Shown here: one piece after another, positions 57,856-64,000 of the stretch
Position numbering within the stretch: the first letter of the stretch is position 1
How the letters are laid out: every line of letters starts with the position of its first letter
Source of the DNA: Nemertoderma westbladi
Lineage: Eukaryota > Xenacoelomorpha > Nemertodermatida > Nemertodermatidae
Length of the DNA stretch: 64,000 nt
NCBI GenBank assembly: GCA_032718475.1
Contig: JAUCBJ010007463.1
Span: 61,025 to 125,024, forward strand
Direction: 5' to 3'
Made by a program: the position numbers and the translations under genes
Notes under the pieces: model-generated
Database searches by the model: none
The model's input: the letters and a program-made list of their open reading frames with translations, nothing else
Told to the model about the DNA's origin: nothing

Positions 57856-59157
57856 TTTATGCGATTATCCGCAACATTCATTCCCCAAGTTTGTTCCTAC
57901 AGTAATTGTGTTTGTTATACATACCGCTATAGTTAAATTAACCCCGGTACTACACGGGCTGCTCGGCGTAGGTAAAGACTGGTGATTTTGTGCATCGGTC
58001 ACTCCAGCAGATGCCGTGGTTCTTTTAGCTGTTCAAGTATATTTAACTACTGATTATCTGTTGTACAAGTACTCGTACCTAATTTAGGGTTTAGTGTACA
58101 GTACTTTCCGAAGTAATTAGTGTAGGCATTATATTTGTGTTGTAAAGTGGTTAATAGGCACGTTCGATTAGCTCTATTAACTTCTAGGTAGGAACACTCC
58201 GTGATACATAACGTAGAACCTATAGCGATACGGCTATAGGTCGTCAGGCGGTGGTATTTTTCTATCTGGACAACGCAGTGTATTTACTACTACTTATTAT
58301 TTCAAATACCGTAGTACCCTGTCCGTTGTAATAACCAAGTTTCTAACCCTTTGTTAGGCTGGTTTGTAGACTTCTTGTAAAATTACCCTAAAAATTCGTA
58401 TTTTGTGTTTTTTGTAAATTTTTGTGTTTATTTAGAGATTGTAATCTCACCCGAATTGTACGTAATTTGTAGTATTAAGTAACTTAGGTAAATTAGAATC
58501 ATTTGTTTTAGTGTCCTGTAAGTAACACTTCACTGAAAGCGCACCGCTTTGTGTAGTGATTACCCCAGAAATAATAACATTTATTTCAAACATAGACAAA
58601 ACCCATTAAAACGGGTATATATATATTATAAATCAAATCTAACGATTTATAAATAGTAGGCCTACCATACAACCATTAGGTCTCAATATCAGTTGGATTA
58701 CTGCTCAAATAACGGTAATAAAGTAAGTAAAGTAACCAAGTAACCCTTGAAATTCAGAAAATCAGTTATTTTAAAATAATTGATATACCGGTATTTACGA
58801 TAGGCCTATTATCTTTATTTCTATAAATCTAGGCTGAAATTATACCGGTACGTGTAATTAATTCTATTTCAGAATTATATATCCTACAAACTGTAAGCTG
58901 TATACCGGTATTCCAGATAGGCCTATTATATATTTATATATATTTGTGCTAAAATTATACCGGTATTCGGTGATAAATCTAGTCTGTAATAATAGTTATC
59001 TATACTATAAGCATACCGGTATTATAATATATTATATATCACGCTACACTGAGTAGCAGTAACGGTAATTAATTACTAGGCTAGCAGTTAATACTGAGTT
59101 ACTAGACTTGCTTAGACTGCAATATAGCAGTAGGCATTCAACTGTACATACCTAGTC
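57856..59157 (+). other. BEL leader region; no coding sequence
   Basis: Non-coding sequence between the duplication and the gag start. It is dense in ATACCGGTAT palindromes from 58790 to 59020. The LTR/leader boundary and primer-binding site were not identified. Confidence 0.5.
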
Positions 59158-59895
59158 ATGTCTGATACTAAGCAGAACCTGTCAGACAGTTTATTAGATG
59201 TAACTATCTGCAACTCAGATCGAGACGTACAACCGTCTGGTCGTAAGTTCAGTTCACCTCCCACTGTGAGGAAGGTCATCCCTCCAGTAGTAATAACAGA
59301 ACCTAGGCTAGTCCAACATCGTAGGTCTATCATAGGCACCCGAGCTCAGGTCAAGCGGGACCAACAAGCAGCGGAACAGCAACAACCCGCTAGTCAAGAA
59401 CTTATTCCTCAGCGGCCCAGCAGCTCCAGTAGTGAGGATACTGTAGAGCTGACACCCGAGCGCGGAGCAGAGATGACGGATGCGGTTTATACGGATCCCC
59501 TTCTCATCCTTCCTGCAGCCGTGCTCGCTGGGTTATTGATCGCGGTGGAAGAACACCAGATCGATTGGGCGAGAAGTCAACGGTCAACTAGAGATAGTTA
59601 CGCGGGATACACGAGTGAAGAACTGAAGTCTATTGTCGAGTCGCAATGGAACTTCCCCGGACCCGGACTCCCGTTTGATTTATCAGAAGCTGCCTGGGAA
59701 GACATACACCGGATGAGAGTAGCCAAGGAAACCATCGATCCAGCTGTGTGGAAGAGGTCCGCAGCCGGATACGCACAGGGATTCTTCAGCTCTATGGAGA
59801 GAGTAGAAAAGCAACTTTTCAACAACCTCAAGGACCTCAAGAGCAGGGATCGCTGCTTTATCAAGTTAGAGAAAGAGTTTTGCGGATTAGGCTAA
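59158..59895 (+). CDS. BEL/Pao Gag N-terminal part
   Basis: A 245-residue frame starting at ATG 59158 (CCTAGTCATGTCTG). It has a low-complexity Ser/Gln-rich N terminus, a hydrophobic patch near residues 115-130 (LLILPAAVLAGLLIAV) and a helical region with SMERVEKQLFNNLKDLKS. It ends at TAA 59893-59895. The natural continuation of the protein is in the minus-one frame (next entry). No canonical slippery heptamer is present in the 148-nt overlap, so a one-base indel is the simplest reading. Confidence 0.75.
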   Translation: MSDTKQNLSDSLLDVTICNSDRDVQPSGRKFSSPPTVRKVIPPVVITEPRLVQHRRSIIGTRAQVKRDQQAAEQQQPASQELIPQRPSSSSSEDTVELTPERGAEMTDAVYTDPLLILPAAVLAGLLIAVEEHQIDWARSQRSTRDSYAGYTSEELKSIVESQWNFPGPGLPFDLSEAAWEDIHRMRVAKETIDPAVWKRSAAGYAQGFFSSMERVEKQLFNNLKDLKSRDRCFIKLEKEFCGLG

Positions 59896-61616
59896 TCTTA
59901 TCCGCCTTTGAGGAGGCTTCTAAAAGAAGACAAGACACGTCGTTGCAAGTTGCCGTAAAAACTTGGTTTCAAAGAGTGAATCTCCAAGTTCAAGGAACAG
60001 CTCAGTGGAAAGCTCAGCTGGAGGAGCGATCAACCCATGGAGAATCAACAGACGCCACTTTTTCCCAAGTGGAAAGTGAAGCGACGGCAGAGAAACCACA
60101 TAAGAGGGATGCCATTGACATCTATCTGTCAGACTATCAGCGTTTTTTAGGTGATGACGAGTTGAGGAGAAGGTTAGAGGGACTTAGCCCTAATAGCGAA
60201 GGAACCAAGCTTGTGTTGGATGCCATCGATGTGGAAATGAGGGCTGCGAATCAGGCTAAATTTGATGAACAACTCCGCCTGACAAGAGTCCAAGAAGAAC
60301 AAGTAAAGAAAAAACGTATAGAAGACAGAAAGAAAGCAGCCGTGGTAGCTGCAGAAGCAGAAAGAAAAGTGGCAGCGGCAGAGGCAGCGGCAGAGGCAAA
60401 GGCGGCAGAGGCAGCGGCAGAAGCAAGGGCGACCTTGGCAGAAGCAGCAGCTGAAAGAAAGGCGGCAGAGGCAGTGGCAGTGGCAGAAGCAGAATGGAGA
60501 GCGACTGAAGAAACCACCCAGTTAGAATTGGAAAACATTCAGGAGAATCAAGACTGCATAAATAAACAATTAACGGCTAGCAATATGCAGATGATGGATC
60601 GATCTACTCCCAAAAGACAGGGATATACATCATTGGAGGAAGGCGATACCACTGATACTGAAGGCAAAGGAAATAGATCTCGTCTAAGCAGACGTAAAAG
60701 AACATTCCACCATCAGAAATTGCCTGATTTGCCTCCAGCTGTTAGAAGGCAACTAAATAGCACCAACTTAGGTAGTACAGAGCCCACAGACCAAATAATT
60801 AAAATAGAAAGACTCCCTACTATAGTAGATGAGCCTGAAATAATCAGGCCTGTTCTTGAAATCACCCCTTCGGTGATAGACACACCTGTGCTCCCTGAAA
60901 CTACCTCTAAATTCCCTCTGCATAGCACTAAGCTACCTGTGCCCCGTAGAACTGCCCCAGAGACAGTTCAGGTCCTGGGTCCCGAGCGAAATATTCCAGA
61001 TTTGTCGCCCGTTGTCCCTCGTCCGCCCGCTACAACGTTGGCGACTCCCGCTTCGGCGGTCGAATGGGTGGACGAGAGACGACGGGGGATGGATCTCCTG
61101 CTCGGGCAGATGCAGGAGACTGTCCAACAATTCAAGGGCACAGTAAGGGAAAGTAGGCTAGAGTTGCAAGAAGTGCAGCAAAGTATCACGCTTGAACGCG
61201 ATAAATTAGTAAACACCCAAAAGGGTATACCACCACCCTCTGTAACAATGTGTCAACCTGTTAGGTCTGAAGTATCGCATGCGCAAGGTGTGGAGCCTAC
61301 ACGCATCTATACTGCTAGCGAAGTAGAAACTCCTATAGTGAACCCTATTAAGGGTAATTATAGACCTGTTGATAATGATATTCCATATAGAACTGATCAT
61401 AATCCGAGAAATTTATATACCGATAACTCGATATTAAATAGCACGATGGCCCAAGAAAGTTTTACGCGTCAAATGGCTAGAACCGAAGCCCGGCAAGCGG
61501 TAAAGGTGGGAGAGATCGTTAAGTTCAATGGAGATGAGATGAAATGGTTACTACTACTAGGATCGGCATGCTGCATTGCAGCTGCATTTTTAAGAATGCT
61601 GTGCCGGCTTGTCAAC

Positions 61617-61647
<31 letters not shown>

Positions 61648-61664
61648 AAATGGTTACCTTTTAA
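59748..61664 (+). CDS. BEL/Pao Gag central part, ended by an insertion
   Basis: The open frame begins within the previous one; meaningful sequence probably starts near 59890 (LILSAFEEASKRR). It contains a long Ala/Glu-rich coiled coil at about 60330-60520, a proline-rich middle, a second coiled coil near 61080-61200 (MQETVQQFKGTVRESRLELQ), and the start of the DUF1759 Gag domain (VGEIVKFNGDEMKW). The last about 40 codons are read through the inserted poly(A) element and are not Gag. The true protein resumes in another frame at 61645. Confidence 0.8.
61552..61644 (+). mobile_element. Short poly(A)-tailed retroposed insertion in gag
   Basis: A 93-bp insertion, about 64 bp of body plus a poly(A) run, is flanked by 13-bp direct copies of ATGAAATGGTTAC (61539-61551 and 61645-61657). 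The poly(A) tail plus target-site duplication is the mark of LINE-mediated retroposition. Insert plus duplication is 106 bp, which shifts the frame by one and splits gag. The body resembles 8446-8493. Confidence 0.85.
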
Positions 61665-64000
61665 TGAATATTACAAAGATAACATACAGAACTCTGTACT
61701 ATCCAATGGAGAAAAACTTAGATACCTCATCGAGTGCTTGGAAGGATCTCCCAAGTTAATGGCGTTAAAGTTTATTGGACATCCAGACGGATTAAGACAA
61801 GTTTGGGATACACTAAACATCAGGTATGGTAATAGGAATAATATCGCTGGGTACTTGTATGCAAAGTTAGTAGCGCCCCGAAAGTTTATTAGTAGCGGAA
61901 TTATCGAGTTTTCCGATGAGATCCAGGAGATCTGCAGACAATTAGATTGGCTAGGTAAGTCTCATGAGTATCAGAACACTATGGTTATTAGAGCAGTGGC
62001 TTCTACTTTACCGAAAGGTGGAGTAGGTACACGCTGGGATAAGAAAGTACTATATATGATGGAACAACAACGACGAGACCCTACCATGGCTGATCTCATG
62101 TCATTCTTGGATGGAGAAGTGAAATTGCAACTCCTCAAGCAGTCTCGAGAGAAGACACCGGAAAACAAGGTAAGTGAAAAACCCGTCTCTAGGAGAAAGG
62201 TAACACCAGTGTGTTATACAGACGACGGCGAAAGCCAGACTTCTCAAGGAGAAGATAGCGGGAAGGACACTGATAGATCTTATTATGTCAATAAAATGCC
62301 TAAAGATCAGGTAAGTAAATTCAAGTCTCGAACAAATGACAGGAGGGAACAGGTAAGAAAAACTCCTCCCACGTCTCCCAAGAGAATTCAGGTGAGAAAA
62401 CCCGAAGAAAAAGCAAGTGTACACAATGTGACTCAAAACAAGGTAAGTAACATCAAACCAAAATGTGCGCTGTGCGACGGGACCCACCATTTGAATAGGT
62501 GTGATGAATTTCTAAAGAAATCATTAACAGAGAGACGCGAAGTCATGTGGGATAAGCGGTTATGTTATAATTGCCTCAGACAAGGACACCAACGACGAAC
62601 CTGTTTCTCTGACATAAGGTGTGCAAAGTGTGGTGCGAAACATCATACCTTGTTGCACGCTGAATTCGATCGAAATAGTCCGAATCAGGTAAGTGATTCC
62701 GAGCTACATGCCCAATTCAGTGATGTGAACGACACTGATCAATCTGAGATGGAAGGATTCTATACAGACGAGTTCTCCGACGAAAACGAATCCTGTTACA
62801 TGATAAATACCGCAGTGTATCGAGCACTCACATATGAAAAAGATACAGAGAACGACTTTACTCTAACTACTTCTGAACGACAACCATCTTGGAAAGAGCC
62901 ATCTTCCAATGTAGGGATCCGAGAGTTTCCTGTGGTGCAGGTAAGGGTGCACGGACCTAAACGGAGTTATATAGTGAACGCCCTCCTGGACTCCGGCAGC
63001 ACAGGAACATTCATCGATAAAGAGCTAGCCGAAAATATATTTGCTGGACAACCCAAGTTCCAAACTAAGCTCAACATGTCAGGCATTATGCAAGTTTGGA
63101 AATCTACAATAACAGCTGATTATTATGTCGGAGCGTTGTCCACCCCCCAGGACGAATTAGGAGAACACAGCATAAGGTCAGTGAAAATGGTGGCTATAAA
63201 GAACTTCGCTACTACTCAAGCAGACCTTTATAATTGGGACGAGGATGAGAGCATCCAACATCTTAACATACCTCGATTCCAGACTGATTATCCTGGAGTG
63301 CAAATACTCATCGGCCAAAACGCGCATGAGGCGCTGGAGACATTAGAGAAACGGCCTGCTCAACCGCAGCCCCTACAGACCTATGCGGTAAGAACTAGAG
63401 TAGGTTGGTACTTTACTGGCCCTTCCCGTAGAACACTCAGAGAAAGACTACCGCAAGAGAGAGTCTGCCAGGTGAGTGAATGGGAAGATGATACTAGTGA
63501 AGGAGACGATTCAACTGAGGGAATTCCATACTCCTCAGATAACGACGACGTTCACCAGCTTTTTGATGAGGAGAATACCATCGATCTCCTTAAGGAAAAC
63601 GAGGCTTGGCAAAACCAAGTTAACTTATGTCAACTTCTCTATCCATCTGAACGAGAAGCTTATAACGACGAGTTAAATGACGTCATTGAACGTTGCAATG
63701 CCAAGACTCGAGATGAACATGCTGTACGATTCTTTACACAAGAGGCGGTAGAGCCCAATTCCTACGATAAAGCCTTGTCAGTGGAAGAGGAAAGGGCCAA
63801 GCAGATCCAAGAGACAACTACGCGTTTCCTCAAAGATCAAGGAAGATACGAAGTCGGTTTACCTTTTCGCAAGAGAGAACCGAAGTTCATCAATAATAGA
63901 CCCCTGGCGGAAAAAAGAATCGCGCAACTCCATCGACGCCTTACGGCTAATTCTTCAGCCAAAGCAATGTATCAAACACAGCTGGAAAAATTCATTAATA
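61645..64000 (+). CDS. BEL/Pao Gag C-terminus, protease and start of reverse transcriptase (open to window end)
   Basis: I translated this frame throughout: 785 codons, no stop, running off the window. The first ATG belongs to the target-site duplication, so it is a continuation, not a real start. Residues 1-170 are the rest of the DUF1759 Gag domain. A charged linker follows. Residues 274-340 are the BEL knuckles (CALCDGTHHLNRC, CYNCLRQGHQRRTC, CAKCGAKHHTLLH). An aspartic protease has its catalytic motif LLDSGSTGTF at about 447-456. Residues from about 727 are the Pao RT start (FLKDQGRYEVGLPF, NNRPLAEKRIAQLHRRL). Nine AGGT(A/G)AG donor-like motifs occur along it, eight in one codon phase. 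Apart from the insertion at its start it looks intact. Confidence 0.9.

Larger units (their letters stand above)
56531..64000 (+). mobile_element. BEL/Pao LTR retrotransposon, cut by the window edge
   Basis: The 5' LTR starts at the satellite edge. A long leader precedes gag (59158), then the DUF1759-type gag region, BEL zinc knuckles, aspartic protease and the start of the Pao-type reverse transcriptase at the window end. The gene order and knuckle pattern are diagnostic of BEL/Pao. RNase H, integrase and the 3' LTR lie outside. Interruptions are a frame change near 59890 and a poly(A)-tailed insertion at 61552-61644. Confidence 0.92.

Noticed and set aside
60251-60538. Minus-strand Ala/Ser-rich frame
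   Set aside because: It is the antisense shadow of the Ala/Glu-rich coiled coil of the BEL Gag.

Overview
The window is animal nuclear DNA, most likely from an invertebrate. It has a multi-exon C2H2 zinc-finger gene with consensus GT-AG introns, BEL/Pao and Ty3/Gypsy LTR retrotransposons, APE-endonuclease non-LTR retrotransposons, several inverted-repeat DNA transposon remnants, and very long satellite arrays. I cannot place the phylum from sequence alone. I see no bacterial operons, CRISPR arrays, rRNA genes or convincing tRNA genes.

Layout. 1-452: minus-strand non-LTR reverse transcriptase fragment running off the left edge. 454-2735: 53-bp satellite. 2740-9140: AT-rich DNA with decayed non-LTR pieces, a TTAA-flanked piggyBac-like non-autonomous element (5604-7177) carrying its own 165-bp repeats, and a fold-back element (8824-9136). 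9384-11523: a second terminal-inverted-repeat element containing a 61-bp array. 12176-13070: array built from two short words. 14868-15817: 37-bp array. 17796-29779: plus-strand zinc-finger gene in four coding exons. Its introns 1 and 2 hold a 3-kb 20-bp satellite, a 2.9-kb 33/37-bp satellite and a hexamer array. 29780-36870: mostly unassigned DNA with a decayed RT fragment, a (CACT)n tract, an inverted-repeat element (33393-33849) and a run of short hairpins (36042-36382).

36873-42087, all minus strand: a frameshifted gene-like unit with a DEDD-exonuclease-like domain and three CCHC zinc knuckles; then a BEL/Pao integrase fragment; then a non-LTR endonuclease/RT open frame fused in frame to the BEL fragment. 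42611-46851: a decayed Ty3/Gypsy element with one recognisable LTR. 46926-56530: about 165 copies of a 57/59-bp satellite arranged in higher-order blocks of about 2.4 kb. 56531-64000: a BEL/Pao element that starts at the array edge and runs off the right end. Its gag is split by a short poly(A)-tailed insertion with target-site duplication. The following 785-codon frame is fully open to the window edge.

The only gene that looks like a functional host gene is the zinc-finger gene: splice phases and finger spacing agree across all three introns. Most other coding sequence belongs to mobile elements, and most long open frames inside satellites are artefacts. The most unusual signal is in the right-hand BEL/Pao frame: nine near-consensus 5' splice-donor sequences, eight in the same codon phase and several lying at protein-domain boundaries.
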